64,000 nt of DNA from Haliclona indistincta (lineage: Eukaryota > Porifera > Demospongiae > Haplosclerida > Chalinidae). Location of the stretch: NCBI GenBank assembly GCA_964017065.1, contig OZ024785.1, positions 9,069,086 to 9,133,085 of the forward strand. Reading direction: 5' to 3'. Both the position numbers and the translations under genes were made by a program. Below are positions 1 through 11,359 of this stretch, in pieces. The notes under the pieces were generated by a model that was not told the origin of the DNA, ran no database searches, and worked only from the letters and a program-made list of their open reading frames with translations. Every line of letters begins with the position of its first letter. The first letter of the stretch is position 1.

Positions 1-244
1 TTAGCATTAAAATAATTATTATGCTCATGTTATGCTGACCATTATAAGCTGTCAAATAATTTTCTGCAATGAGTACATTTAGTTGTTTATATCAACTGAT
101 AGTTAATAGAAATGTGTAGAAATCGATAAGCATGCATGCACCTGCATACAATCACCAGGAGCCATGATGCTTTTGCATGAGAAGGTGGACCTGATTTTGC
201 AGCAGGTGAGGTGGGGCTAAATTATCTAGGAAGCTAAGCGTAAA

Positions 245-3200
245 ATGGCGTCCAAACGTTAGTGTCTTTTTCTATGCTTGTTGAAGCACCTGTATACAAA
301 TGTTCTCTTCTGCCGTACCAAGTAGTACGTGACTAATTTCAACACACGGTCATAACTGTACCTTTTCTTTTGTCAGTTCAGTTTTACTTTTATCACGACA
401 TTGTAGGGTTCAGGTTTTCGATGATACAGCTCCTAGTGGGCAAGGACAAAGCCAGTAACTTATTGAGAGCCGGGAAGCTCATCAGAGAAGCTTCTAGTAA
501 GGTGCTCAAGTGATTGCGCTCCCAGTAAGTTATTAGCCTTAACAAATCAATAACTCAAATTGGGCAGAATACAATCGTACTACAAACTCGTATTTACTCG
601 ATTGTGCTGTTTCATACAGGAATGCTTCAATTCACCTTACGGCACCAGCTATTTTCCTGCGTACGCTGAACCCATACCAGGAGAATCCACTGACACTCTT
701 GCTGCTCTAGCGAAGGAGACAAAGACCTATCTAATAGGAGGTGAGTCAGTTGGGTAGCTATGATTATCCCAGGCTGAGATAGGGACTGTCAGTGCGCAGT
801 GTACTTGTAGCCACGACCGGGATTGAATTCACATGATATTATGGATATGCGGAAACACTATAGTCATGTGCCGAAATGCATCGAATCCTTAAATAAAGCT
901 TGGACGTCTAGTTCTTAAGAGGGTATGTATTTAAGTTAATTCTCAAATCATTATAGGCATTAGGGCGTCAATTTGAGGGAGGTGTCTATTCAAGGAGGGC
1001 TTTTATTCGCCATTATTGATTGCTAGAAAATTGCTTGATCTACGCCAGATTATTTCTTAACTGTTTGCTATCAAGTGATCTTGATCTGTTGATTCATGGT
1101 CATGGCTGTAATCTACAGTGTGTATTGACTTCCATTGTGCTGTATATATCTGCCATTACCATGCAGGTAGTATACCAGAACGTGATGGGGACAAATTGTA
1201 CAATACCTGCACTGTATTCAATCCTGATGGAGAACTGATCGCCAAATACAGAAAGGTATGTCAACTAAGAATTGAATGTCAAAGTCTGTGAGTTGCATAC
1301 AGTGTGCATACGTAATTTGGGGTCTTTTGAGCAAAAGATGGTTGGACAAAATAAAGCACAGCAAATTTTAAAAGAAAGATATTATGATGCTCTGTTAAAG
1401 CATGGACCGGTACCAGGTCACTTTCATATTTGTTCACATAATGGAGACCATCAGAGTAGATGTGTGTTGACCACATTTTTATAGAGAGGGCACAACATGT
1501 AGTTTTGTGAAGAAAAGAAAATGTTGATGGTAATCGTCATTATGAGATTCTCTCACAGTTAGTAATACGACACTCTTGAGTTTCTCAAACAGGCAATATC
1601 TGATCTTGTCAAAGAGAAATGCAATGCTTGCTGTACTGTATCTTCTTGTTAGACTTAACCAGCCTTGTTAGGTGCTAGGCACCAAATTAAATTCGCCAAG
1701 ACACAGTTTTGGCCTTTCACCAAAATTTGACAATCCAAAATTTCTGCAGGGCAGTTAGCAATTTCAATGAACCAAATTGGCTCCAGCTCGAAATTGTAGA
1801 TTTTTATTTATTACTAACTTTATTATGCGTGAAGATACTTAAAGGCATTTTATACACTTTTTTATCTCCAGATGCACTTGTTTGATATTGATGTGCCTGG
1901 TAAAATACGATTCCAGGAATCTGAGACACTATCTCCTGGCTCAGGACTAGCTAAGTTTGAAACAAGTAAGACATTGTACAGTAAATGTACTAGAAGAGGT
2001 CACTGAGTATCAACATACAGAATCATACAACAACTTAGTTTTTAGTGTAGATAGATTAGAGAATTCACAAAATTATTAATAATTTGTAGTACAGTGCATG
2101 TTTGTGTGTAGCTGTACGGGTTGTACGATAACTACCTAAGTTTTTAACCTACTGATGAGTGGCAGAATATTTTGATATTACTGCTGTGGTATTCGAAGTT
2201 GTAAGCTGATGATCTCCTGGTTGTGTAGTACATAGGTAACAATGTTCCATTTAATTGATCATAGATCTGAATTGAGGTATCGATTTTTTATTTGTGTTCG
2301 AATTTTACTACCATTATTCTCTCTCACAGAATGGTGCTCCATTGGTCTTGGTATCTGCTATGATCTCAGATTTCCTGAGCTTGCTAGACTGTATGCTCTA
2401 GAGGGTTGCAAGTTTGTTTGCTTCCCTGGTGCATTTACTACATGACTACTGGTCCGGTACATTGGGAATTACTCATACGCAGCAGGCAAGTACGCTACTC
2501 ACTGTACTGTATTACAACTTTATAGTAGTATTATGTTGCTTCGGCCTGCTGTGCATGCCACCATAGATGATACAGTACAAGTGGATATGCAAAGAGCCCG
2601 TATACACCGATTTGGGGTGTAACAGGGAGTGAAACAGATCCGTCCAAGGATTATAAATGGCCGCTCGTCATACAGCGCATAACAACAGCTGAAAACGTTG
2701 TAGGAAATGTGTAGACAACGACGAAAGCAACTTCAATCATTGGTTTTTCTTCTAATAGAGTCATTCCATCCACTTTTAATGCTGGAAGCGACGTATTTAT
2801 GTGAAAAATCATTGTTTACAAGCTCCATAGCTCGACTAGTGTGATGTGCTAAAGACAATCATACTGAACGTTGTGAACGCAGTTTTTCTAGTAGAATAAG
2901 GACAGTAGCATTCACTAGTTCAGTTCATTAAACTCTGAACTCGCCAGTGTGGCAGATAATCTGACATAAAACAACTGCGACACGAAGGAAGAATTTGCTG
3001 CTTAGTGGCGTCTCAGCAGTTGTGCACAGGGTGTAACTTCCTGTTAGTAGTTTTCCCAGTGCACAACACTATAAGCTACCAGTAGGTATGTAAAAAGGCT
3101 TTGTAGCATAAGCAAATGCTGTAATTATCTAACACAAAGTAGTCATATCAAGAATAGAGATCCAAAACGGCAGAAAAAGTTCAGCGAAGTCTTTTACAGT

Positions 3201-3599
3201 ACCAGCATCTTCTCTACCAACTGATGAACACTTTTACTGCTTTATAAAAGCTTCCTTATCTCTTCAGAACAGTACAAACAGCTTTACAACTTTCAGCTAC
3301 TCAACTAAGACCCGTTTCAGTCAGTGTTACAGTGTAACATCGTGGATCCCTCCGTATACCAGGTCGTTGCATATCCACCGTGTACTGTATCATTTATTAT
3401 GCCAACCAATCCATTATGTCCCAGAATTATTAATCCCATTTTTTAATGTTTATTGACAATAACTCTAATAAAATAAAATTATAGATGAGAAAATGATGCT
3501 TCTTCATCACTAGATATTGATCATGTCGCTGATGTTTGGCAGAAAGTTCCTGTTCTGCAGCAGAGGAGAACAGATCTATATGAACTGAAAACCACATAA
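245..3599 (+). pseudogene. NIT2: Omega-amidase (NIT2-like, nitrilase superfamily), broken copy
   Basis: NIT2 enzymes hydrolyse alpha-ketoglutaramate and alpha-ketosuccinamate. Exons read here: 245-257, 407-524, 620-740, 1167-1255, 1872-1965, about 2331-2486, and a last exon near 3500-3599. The start MASKRFRFSMIQ fits across the first splice. The nitrilase catalytic residues are visible: Glu in PECFNSPYG (exon 3), Lys in KYRKMHLFDID (exon 4/5) and Cys in GLGICYDLRF (exon 6). The last exon encodes QKVPVLQQRR then DLYELK, as in the family C-terminus. Defects: one G is missing at about 500-502 (SSK then GAQVIALP is out of frame), and two extra bases at about 2430 give a stop after GAFTT. The exon carrying the conserved VYVATASPAR/GHS region is not found, and an 827-bp element occupies 2567-3393. 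Exon 6 would use a GC donor (AG|GCAAGT). Family identity is secure; the pseudogene status is inferred from these lesions. Confidence 0.85.
2567..3393. mobile_element. DNA transposon/MITE with ~25-bp terminal inverted repeats
   Basis: The left end ATGATACAGTACAAGTGGAT and its continuation recur as the reverse complement at the right end (3368-3393, ...CCACCGTGTACTGTATCAT). The interior has no convincing transposase frame. It sits between exon 6 and the last exon of the NIT2-like gene, where a coding exon is missing. The superfamily is not identified because no clear target-site duplication was seen. Confidence 0.7.
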
Positions 3600-4864
3600 T
3601 AATTATAGTAAAGATCACTGGTAATTGTATGAATAATTGAGACTTCACTAAATAATTTAATTGCTGAAGCATGTGGGAAAACAATTTGGAGGTTGTATAG
3701 TGGTTTGTCTTTTAATGGAGAGTGGTTAGTGGGTATTCCCAGCTAATTGAAATTTACATTGCTGCATAGACTGAGGTCTGTACTTCCTGCATTAAAAATC
3801 GTCACTGATGTTCTGTGTCACAGAAATAGCTATTTTGAGAGTATGACTAATTGCTTCATTAGTTAATACAATGATTATAGTATGCAGGAATGAAAACTGC
3901 ATATTAATTTCTGATAATAGTGTCTAATTAAGTTATTACACACTGAAAATTGACATTACAGACTTGTAGGTATTACAACACCACAGACTGGGGTCTTCCT
4001 TGCATTAACAATTGTCACAAATGTTCTGTGTAGGTATTTGTGAACTAATTCAGATGAATGTAGAATGCTAATTGATTTATTATGTATTAGTATGTGGGAT
4101 TTTATGAGCACCTGTGCAGATGTGCACTATCAGCTGGCAGTTGATGACTATCAGCGCAGCTGCAGCTGCTTGTTTGAGATACATGTACATATTTACCCTT
4201 TGGTTGTTGACAGTGATTAGTTCACTCATTAGTAAATGAGTATCACTCATTAGTATCACTCATTAGTAAACTGTTGATTTTAGCATGATAGAATATGGGT
4301 AAATGTTATATAAAAGGACAAATGTTTTTTTTAATTAAAAAGTAAACTTGCATCAGTAATACCTAAACTTGTAGTATTGATGATACAATACTGCTTTTTG
4401 ATTTCATGATCAAAACATGCTTACTGGCAGACTCTTATGAATACTACGGTATGAGTATCATAACCATAAAATAGCTTTTTTATTTGTCCATCCTGCCTCT
4501 GTCTGTACAATCCTTCCCTCTGTTTGGGTAGATAGTAGTCATAGCACTATGTTAATGGAAATTCACAAGCATGTAATGATTATTTTAAATATTTTTTTCT
4601 TTCATTTCCTTGCTTATTAACTCTAGTATCAATTTAGTATTTGTTTTGTATTTATTGTTACATCTAGTATTACATCTTAGTGCACATCTTGTTCTTTCTT
4701 ATTCAAAATTCTATTTTGCCTTACCATAATGTTTTGATTTTGCTGCTATGGTATTGTGACTATCTTTAGGAGGGTTCAGATTTACAGCCTGTACTACTGA
4801 TGCTCACAGCATTATCACCACAGCAGATCAAGCCAAAGCATACAGGATTGATTATAAAGTGTAT
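3600..4864. other. Non-coding, NIT2-downstream segment duplicated elsewhere
   Basis: No coding frame is convincing. About 3960-4380 has a diverged partner at 27.4-27.84 kb, continuing at about 29.05 kb and 30.36 kb after transposon interruptions. The clearest shared stretch is CATTAGTAAACTGTTgATTT at about 4260, followed by TAGCATGA. Short direct repeats occur at 4219-4268 (CACTCATTAGTA units), and a repeated 50-bp motif occurs at 3770-3830 and 3985-4040. Confidence 0.5.
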
Positions 4865-5400
4865 TACCGTAAATCCTTAAATAGAAGCCCCCCTCAAATA
4901 GACGCCGGTCTTAAATTGACGCCGGGGGTAAAACTCTCAATAGTGCAATAGACGCCGGTCTTAAATTGACGCCTGGGCGTGGTTCGCACGTGTGCAGGAC
5001 AACGCCCAAGCACATGGCCATGGCTGCACGTAGAAGCTACGACGTGGCATTTAAGCTGAAAGCTGTTGCTGCTGCGGAGACAAGTAGCAAGCGGGCCGCT
5101 TCTCATCAGTTTAAAGTTGACGGAAAACGATTGAGAGAATGGTGCGCCCAAAAGGAGAAGCTGAAGGCTCTGAAGAAGAAAGGCAAGACTCGACGTAAGC
5201 GACTAAAAGGAGCGGGACGAAAACCACTGGACAGTGATCTAGAAGAAGACGTGTTCCAATCTAGAAGAAGACATACCGTACGATCGCTATTATATAAATA
5301 AACGCCGGTCTTAAATAAACGCCGGTCTTATTTAGACGCCTCCCTCAAACCCTTGCTTAAGAAATAGACGCCCCCGGCTTCTTTTTAAGGATTTACGGTA
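4865..5400 (+). mobile_element. Internally deleted pogo/Tigger-like DNA transposon
   Basis: The ends are inverted: TACCGTAAATCCTTAAATAG at the left and CTTTTTAAGGATTTACGGTA at the right. The outermost TA on both sides fits a TA target duplication, as expected for Tc1/mariner-pogo elements. The subterminal repeat GACGCCGGTCTTAAATTGAC appears at both sides. It retains only the start of a transposase frame (5014-5301). Confidence 0.75.
5014..5301 (+). pseudogene. N-terminal HTH fragment of a pogo/CENP-B-like transposase
   Basis: Frame of 95 residues beginning MAMAARRSYDVAFKLKAV, followed by a basic helix-turn-helix-like stretch (KRAASHQFKV, KRLREWCAQK), a basic patch KKKGKTRRKRLKGAGRKPLD and DLEEDVF. 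This is the order seen at the N-terminus of pogo/Brinker-type transposases: a psq/Brinker DNA-binding helix-turn-helix followed by the G-GRKP linker to the second HTH. The catalytic DDE/D domain is absent and the reading frame runs into the right inverted repeat, so the product cannot transpose by itself. It is either a decayed copy or a deletion derivative mobilised by a full-length relative. The start at 5014 is the first ATG of the frame. Confidence 0.65.
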
Positions 5401-5727
5401 CTTGAACTTGTATGCAAGTTATGGGAAAAAATGCCGAGTTTGAAAGTTGTTCGTTTGGGCTATTTTGTTTTAGAAAAGTCAAACAGAATTTTTCTTTCCA
5501 AGGAACGCATCTTGTCCGTTATTACTTTTAAAAGTATATGCGTGGGCAGAATCAAAGGCAAGCGATTCCTTTAAATCACGTATTTCGTGATCCCCTCCCA
5601 CCGTAGAATATCAGCGTCATATTGAACGTGCTTTAATTCCCATAAAGCACGCTGACGTTCGAATTCACTCGGTAGCGTTACAGCTTGATCTAGTCAGCCG
5701 CGGCATATACTTTAAACCACTTAATAT
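5401..5727. other. No gene seen; short hairpin CGTGCTTTA...TAAAGCACG
   Basis: AT-rich spacer. The only structure noticed is a small inverted repeat at about 5627-5653 (CGTGCTTTA / TAAAGCACG). Its GTGCTTTAT arm motif also occurs in the palindromes at 5728-5861 and 36015-36141. Confidence 0.4.
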
Positions 5728-5861
5728 AGGTAAGTCGTGCTCTACGTGATTTATGGCACTCGGGCTGTGGTCTCGTGTCTGATAAAGCACTCGGCTTCGT
5801 GCTTTATCAGCCACTCGACCACACCCCTTGTGCCATAAATCACGTAGAGCACTCCTTACCT
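5728..5861. repeat. ~134-bp imperfect palindrome (hairpin MITE)
   Basis: The left arm TAAGTCGTGCTCTACGTGAT then TTATGGCA is mirrored at 5830-5860. The inner arms TGATAAAGCAC / GTGCTTTATCA enclose a tiny loop. The size and layout match the palindromes at 36015-36141 and 37655-37786. Confidence 0.65.
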
Positions 5862-6569
5862 ACATTAAGTAATACTTAATGATGTATGTGTATGTGCACT
5901 ATAAAATTAAATTACTTTGCAGGGGTGTATGACATTAAAATGATTGAGAGTCTAATAGTCCTGCTATAATCATGCCTCAATACTTTCCATCTAAGGGAAA
6001 ATTGATCTAAAAATAAGATTAAATGAAACAGGACTGAAATGAATGAGCCTTTCTCTCTGTGTGTGAATAAATAATAGCCACTGTAGTGATTCTACTCAGT
6101 ACTCATAGATAACTGACCTCAGGATGATAGCTATGACTAATCTTAACTGTTCACGTGATCTGCTTACTACTCACTCTATCACTGAGTTAAAAATGATGCT
6201 GCTTTTTTATGTGTAGTTGTCTCCAATGGAGATTCGCACATTTGAATTGAAAGTGCACGAAAATTAATTGTGATGGATGCTAGCGTTTGCAGGTAAACAG
6301 TTTTGTGTAATAGAAACAGTTATTGTGAATGGATTTTGGGACCAGCATGTCTTACCCACTAGAATTAAATGTGTGGTTCTTTATATTACTGTGTGGTTCT
6401 TTATATTAAAGAGTACAGATGGTGATCATCGCTTGGTAGATTATAACGAAAGACATCAACGTTTTATTTCGAACTTTCGCATTCTTTGTCTGCATTCATT
6501 GTGTCCACCAGCTGTTTGGTATGAGAGTTTGAGCTGGTTTGCTGACATGACTTTTACAGAATTAGACTA
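5862..6569. other. No gene recognised
   Basis: Contains an open frame of about 97 codons at 6277-6570 with no domain, no splice-like boundaries and no homologue I recognise. It is treated as non-coding sequence beside a transposable element. Confidence 0.4.
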
Positions 6570-7346
6570 GGCACCGAAGGTGCTTATGCCTCGGTGGAAT
6601 GTTATGCATACATGCCTGTCTGACTAAATACACTGAACAAGCAGTAATGAAAGTCTGCTGTTGAAAGTCTGAATTATTAAAAATCACTTACACAGTAAAC
6701 TGCAGATATTATACATTTCTGTACAGCTATCACAATGCAGTATAGTGGTGCAATCAGAAGCCAATCAGTGCTGACCACTAATTCAACTGGGCGTGTCTAC
6801 AATGTTCAGTACAGCCCATGCATACTGCATGAACACGAGCGAGATAGCTTCCATAGCTTGCTTACACAATTACTCTGGACCTGCGCTGTTATCCTGTCTA
6901 ACCTATCAGCTTCTAGGTAGTCAACTGTGGACAGGTTTGCCTTTGAAGAACTCCAGATCGCCAGCACAGCCATGATCAATCGCGAGTAAGCAAATTGCGC
7001 CATAACTCACGAACTAAGCTTCGTATAAAGTTTTCACAAGTTCTAGAGCGAGATAATACCGTGTACTACTTGCATTGTTAGTTTCAGAGCTTAACTTTCA
7101 GCGTGAGCTACAAAACTGAACCAGCCGTGAGCAATTCACGCGGTAACTTACGCACTAAGCTTTAAAATCAAACTTTTAAAAATACAAATCCGAGCAAGTA
7201 TCGATTTCTACCCGTGTTGCTTGTTTCAGCGATTAGTTTTCTGCGAGCGACGAGAAATCGTTGCGACAGACTGACAGACAGACAGAATGAATGACAACAC
7301 GACTACTGTATGCCCCGTGGCTCCGCCCACCGAGGCATAATTATCA
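6570..7346. mobile_element. 'TATGCCTCGG' family DNA element
   Basis: Begins GCACCGAAGGTGCTTATGCC and ends with GGCTCCGCCCACCGAGGCAT followed by AA. Both ends share the inverted motif TTATGCCTCGGTGG. The interior carries the recurring CTGACAGACAGACAG tract and CGTGAGCAATTCACG. At least four more copies or fragments lie at 9.04-10.9 kb, 30.89-31.49 kb and 43.68-45.37 kb. Confidence 0.7.
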
Positions 7347-7727
7347 TGCAGATCAGTACTGGTACAATCCCTACACAAAAAGAGTCTCTTAATGTGGTCA
7401 ACTTGACTATGGTCAACTTGATACAAAACTAATAGGCTGCTGATTTGTATTGCACAGTTGTTCTTCCCATGAAGCTTTCCACACCTTGATCTTGTGGTCA
7501 TGGTTCTTGCCACATAGCCTAACTAGCTTATTCACTGCTGGCTGAGTGATACATACTCCAAGCCGACTCAGTCTACCATACACCTATACACATGAAGTAA
7601 ATATAATGATGTAATCAAAATTTCTAGCTTCATCGTCAGAGCAGGCTAACCATTTTGGATGCATGACCGCTATACAATAATAGCTCCAACAATGCTCTGT
7701 AACAAACAAAGAGCATTGTTTCGTCCC
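7347..7727. other. No gene seen
   Basis: Spacer between two mobile elements. A short palindrome, AACAATGCTCTGT / AAGAGCATTGTT, is visible at about 7688-7721. Confidence 0.4.
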
Positions 7728-8299
7728 TTAAGAGTGGAATTTCGAAACATCAGGATTACGAATATTTTGGTTTCTACTTTTAGTTGAAGGCTTGGTCAGT
7801 CACACTGATCACCCAAGAAAGTCGCCATTCGTCTTGTGGGCGTAGCAAGCCCCCACCCAATGACGAAAAGTTGCGTTTGTTTCCTGAGCATGCCACACCC
7901 ACACAAAATGTCAGACATAAACTTTGGTACACAAGGAAGAAACGGGATTTTGCAAAAAGGTCTCTGTCTGTAAGTTACAGAGGGGCGAATATTTAATGAG
8001 AAGACACGATTTCGGCAAAAATCCCCTACCAGCAAGAGCGATGGAAGAAGATACATTTCCTTTTTCCAGAGCGCCAAAAAATGCCACCTCTTGCCCTCCC
8101 CACAACCCACCCACCCACCCCTATGTGGGTCTCTCGTGATTGCAGAGAATGAAATAATTTTGTTCTTAATACGGCAAGTGCTATTGGAATGTGGGTACAC
8201 CCATTTTCTGTGCAAAACGGGCAAGTAATAGCAAGGACACTGTAGATTATATTGTGCAAAGGGCAGCAAGAAAGAATAGTTCGGGTATTCCTGGCTTAA
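7728..8299 (-). mobile_element. TTAA-flanked (piggyBac-like) MITE, copy 1
   Basis: Bounded by TTAA at 7728-7731 and 8296-8299. The interior matches, in reverse complement, the element at 36248-36797 over nearly its whole length. The ends GCCAGGAATACCCGAAC and GAGTGGAATTTCG form a poor inverted repeat. TTAA duplication is the hallmark of piggyBac-type transposition. The 157-codon frame on the minus strand is not kept in frame in the other copy. Confidence 0.6.
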
Positions 8300-8521
8300 G
8301 GAGAACTGCTGCTGCCATCAAGGGAAACCTGCTCTTTGACTGGGTTGCTGAGGTCTGTCCACATGCATCACGTAGCACAGCATTTAAAATCGGTGCACGC
8401 TGAGAAAGCTCATTGTCTAATGACGTCAGATCAACAGTTTTCAGTGCATTGATGTTGGCTACACGAAAACTGGAGGACTTCGTAGAGAGTGCCCAACATT
8501 CTTTTCTAACACTCTAGTGTA

Positions 8522-8703
8522 CAGTGGGACCTCTCTAATCCGGACACCATTGGGACTTCAAAAATTTGTCCTGATTAACAGGGTGTCCTCTTTTTAGGGA
8601 TTAAAATATACAAGCGCTGCCAACCGGTGCCCACATTTGGCGTCCTATAAAGCGGGTGTCCGCAATTCAGAGGTCCGGATTAGCCGGGGGGGGGGGGGGG
8701 GGG
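8522..8703. mobile_element. MITE with pogo-like TIR, right end lost in an 18-G run
   Basis: The left end CAGTGGGACCTCTCTAATCC then GGACACC is answered near 8670 by GGTCCGGATTAG, but the expected rest of the right end is replaced by an uninterrupted run of 18 G (8686-8703). The CAGTGGGACCTCT start is typical of short pogo/Tc1-mariner-related elements. Confidence 0.5.
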
Positions 8704-8758
8704 TTTCGCTGCATACAAAAATAAAACTATATATAATTGATATGAATAGTGTGCATAC

Positions 8759-9036
8759 CTTGACCACCTGTTCAACCATTGCCTTTCTCATTGAGCTGAC
8801 TTGAAAGATTGAGTTGGTTGTGTAGTTTGGTTGCTTGTAACTGAGTATAGGATCAAACATATTATAATCACTAATTGAAATGTATAATGATATACCTGAT
8901 GGTGTAGAAATTTCACTTGTAGGATAAATATCCTCAAATGTAGTTTGAGTGCATGCATCTACCAGCAATAGGTCTCTGTCGGCAGTTATAGTGTTTTCTT
9001 CTGACTGCACTCTGCTCTGTCGAAGTTGTCGCAAAT
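8759..9036 (-). CDS. Candidate internal exon of an unidentified gene
   Basis: On the minus strand a 278-nt open stretch is bounded by a good acceptor (CATCTTTCAG, ending just above 9036) and a good donor (GTCAAG|GTATGC, below 8759). Its phase would be 1 in and 0 out. It encodes DLRQLRQSRVQSEENTITAD, then LLLVDACTQTTFEDIYPTSE, then SMRKAMVEQVVK. I recognise no domain. It is hydrophilic, with an acidic and Thr-rich centre. It is hemmed in by mobile elements on both sides, so it could be a captured or orphan exon, or part of a transposon-encoded protein. No neighbouring exon could be linked to it. Confidence 0.35.
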
Positions 9037-9042
9037 CTGAAA

Positions 9043-10911
9043 GATGAAGCACCTAAGGTGCAGATGCCTCGGTGGAATGCCACAATTTCACATTTACAAC
9101 AAAAATGTTTGACAAAATAATTATTGATATAGAGCTAACGGTATCCAGCTTTTACTAATACCATAAGCAAATATCCACAAACACAACTATCTACCATTCC
9201 ACAAACACAGCAACTGCAGATGCATGTATACAGGATTTCTGTACAGCAAACACAGTAAACTGCAGTTGTTGTACAGTGTTGTACAGTAAAGTGCAGTATA
9301 ATAGTTATGCAATCAGAAGCCAATCAGTGCTGACCACTAATTCAACTGGGCGTGTCTTTAATGTTCAGCACGGCACAGCACAGCATCGAGATAGCGTCCA
9401 TAGCTAGCTTACACACAATTTTTATGCCGAGGGCGGAGCTACGAGGCATACTGTAATCGTGCTGTCTGTCAGTCATTATGCCTCGGTGGGCGGAGCCACG
9501 AGGCATACTGTAATCGTGCTGTCTGTCAGTCATTCTGTCTGTTACACCATTTCTGTGGCGCACGCAAAAAGGTAAGCTCTGAAACTTGCAATGCAGGTAG
9601 AACTCGATATTATCTCGGTTTTGAGTGTTTGAAATCTTTACACGAAGCTTAGTTCCAGAGCTATGGCGTGATTTGCTCACCTCAATGCCCGTTTCTGGCT
9701 ATCTGGACTTCTCCAAAGGCAAAGCTGTCCACAGTTGACTGCTTAGCAGTTGTTAGGTTATAATTTTACTACAGGATAGCAGCGCAGGTCCAGAGAAATC
9801 GTGTAAGCAAGCTATGGAAGCTATCTCGCTCGTGGTATGCGTTGCTGTGCTTAAACTGTAGACACGCCCAGTTTAATTGTGGTTAGCACTGATTGGCTTC
9901 TGATTGCATAACTAAAGCACTGCATTGTGATTGCTGTACAGAAATCCTGTAGACATGCATCTGCAGTTGCTGTGTTTGTGGAATGGTGGATAGTTGTGTT
10001 TGTGGATATAATGTCAACCACCGAGGCATCAGCACCTATGGTGCTATTTTTCTGTCTGTTACATCATTTCTGCGGCGCACGCAAAAAGGTAAGCTCTGAA
10101 ACTTGCAATGCAGGTAGAACTCGGTATTATCTCGGTTTTGATCGTGTGAAAGCTTTACACGAAGCCTAGTTCCAGAGCTATGGCGTGATTTGCTCACCTC
10201 GATGCCCGTTTCTGGCTATCTGGACTTCTCCAAAGGCAAAGCTGTCCACAGTTGACTGCTTAGCAGTTGTTAGGTTATAATTTTACTACAGGATAGCGCG
10301 CAGGTCCAGAGAAATCGTGTAAGCAAGCTATGGAAGCTATCTCGCTCGTGGTATGCGTGTGCTGTAATGAACATTGTAGACACGCCCAGTGGAATTGTGG
10401 TCAGCACTGCATGATTGGCTTCTGATTGCATAACTAAAGCACTGCATTGTGACTGCTGTACAGAAATCCTGTATGCATGCATCTGCAGTTGCTGTCTTTG
10501 TGGAATGGTGGATAATTGTGTTTGTGGATATAATATCAATCCACCGAGGCATCAGCACCTATGGTGCTATTTTTTTAGACATGCGCTGCTATCTTGTAGT
10601 GAAATTCTAACCTATCAGCTTCTAGACAGTCAACTGTGGATATTTATGTCTACGGAGAACTCCAGATCGCCAGCAACAACCATCGATCGCGAGGTAAGCA
10701 AATCACGCCATAACTCGAGAACAAAGCTTCGTATACACGTTTCAAATGTTCAAAAGCGAGATAATATAGAGTTCTACTTGCATTGCTAGTTTCAGGGCTC
10801 ATCGTTCAGCGTGCGCCGCAATACTGAAGTAACGGACGGAATGACTGACTGACTGACTGACAAACAAACGAACTACTGTATGCCTCGTGGCTCCGCCCAC
10901 CGAGGCATAAA
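9043..10911. mobile_element. Cluster of 'TATGCCTCGG' elements, partly tandem
   Basis: Several copies of the 6570-7346 family are joined here. The end motifs CACCGAGGCAT, ATGCCTCGGTGGGCGGAGCC and AGCACCTATGGTGCTATTTT occur at about 9045, 9430, 9476, 10020, 10540 and 10890. Two nearly identical units, 9534-10051 and 10052-10573, form a direct tandem duplication. No transposase frame is visible. Confidence 0.65.
9534..10573 (+). repeat. Direct tandem duplication of a ~518-bp unit
   Basis: Unit 1 (9534-10051) and unit 2 (10052-10573) both start CTGTCTGTTACA, run through AAAAAGGTAAGCTCTGAAAC and end at CACCTATGGTGCTATTTTT. They differ by scattered substitutions and small indels. Confidence 0.75.
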
Positions 10912-11272
10912 TATTGCGAGCTGTAGCCTGACAGTTGTATCCCCGTTGTGCCTTTCTAAAGCATTCTTTACAGAGAAAACATTCCTTTAGCACTTGAACT
11001 CTTAGAAACTCTAGTACACTTCCAGACAAATGTCTGCGTCCACATCCAGGAGCTAGTGAAACATGGCAAATATAGCATAGATCCATGGCGCGCACGCCTA
11101 ATAATAGTATCAAATAACTGGAATGAATACTGTTATTCATGTGACTTCTAATGTGATAATGACGTCACCAGGACCGAGAAAAGTCGAGCAAGCTTGCCAG
11201 ACCCTCTCGGAAGCATAGCGGAAGAGGTGTGGTCTGGGAACGAGACTAGACTAGATCATAAGGTGAATACTG

Positions 11273-11280
11273 TATATAAG
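11273..11280 (+). promoter_or_regulatory. Candidate TATA box of the 11360 gene
   Basis: TATATAAG lies 80 nt upstream of the predicted start codon at 11360, a reasonable core-promoter spacing. No other promoter element was tested, so this is suggestive only. Confidence 0.35.
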
Positions 11281-11359
11281 GCACGGGACCTCGACCGTAC
11301 GCGCACTGTCACACGCCAGTATATACGTGCATGTGCGGCAGCACCGTTTCGGGCACAAA

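Noticed and set aside
6277..6570. 97-codon plus-strand frame before the first TATGCCTCGG element
   Set aside because: No recognisable domain, no exon boundaries, and repeated AT-rich phrases (TGTGGTTCTTTATATTA twice).
7796..8269. 157-codon minus-strand frame paired with a 155-codon frame at 36278-36745
   Set aside because: The two element copies agree at both ends of the frame but run in different frames in the middle, so the protein is not conserved; it is a by-product of related non-coding MITEs.
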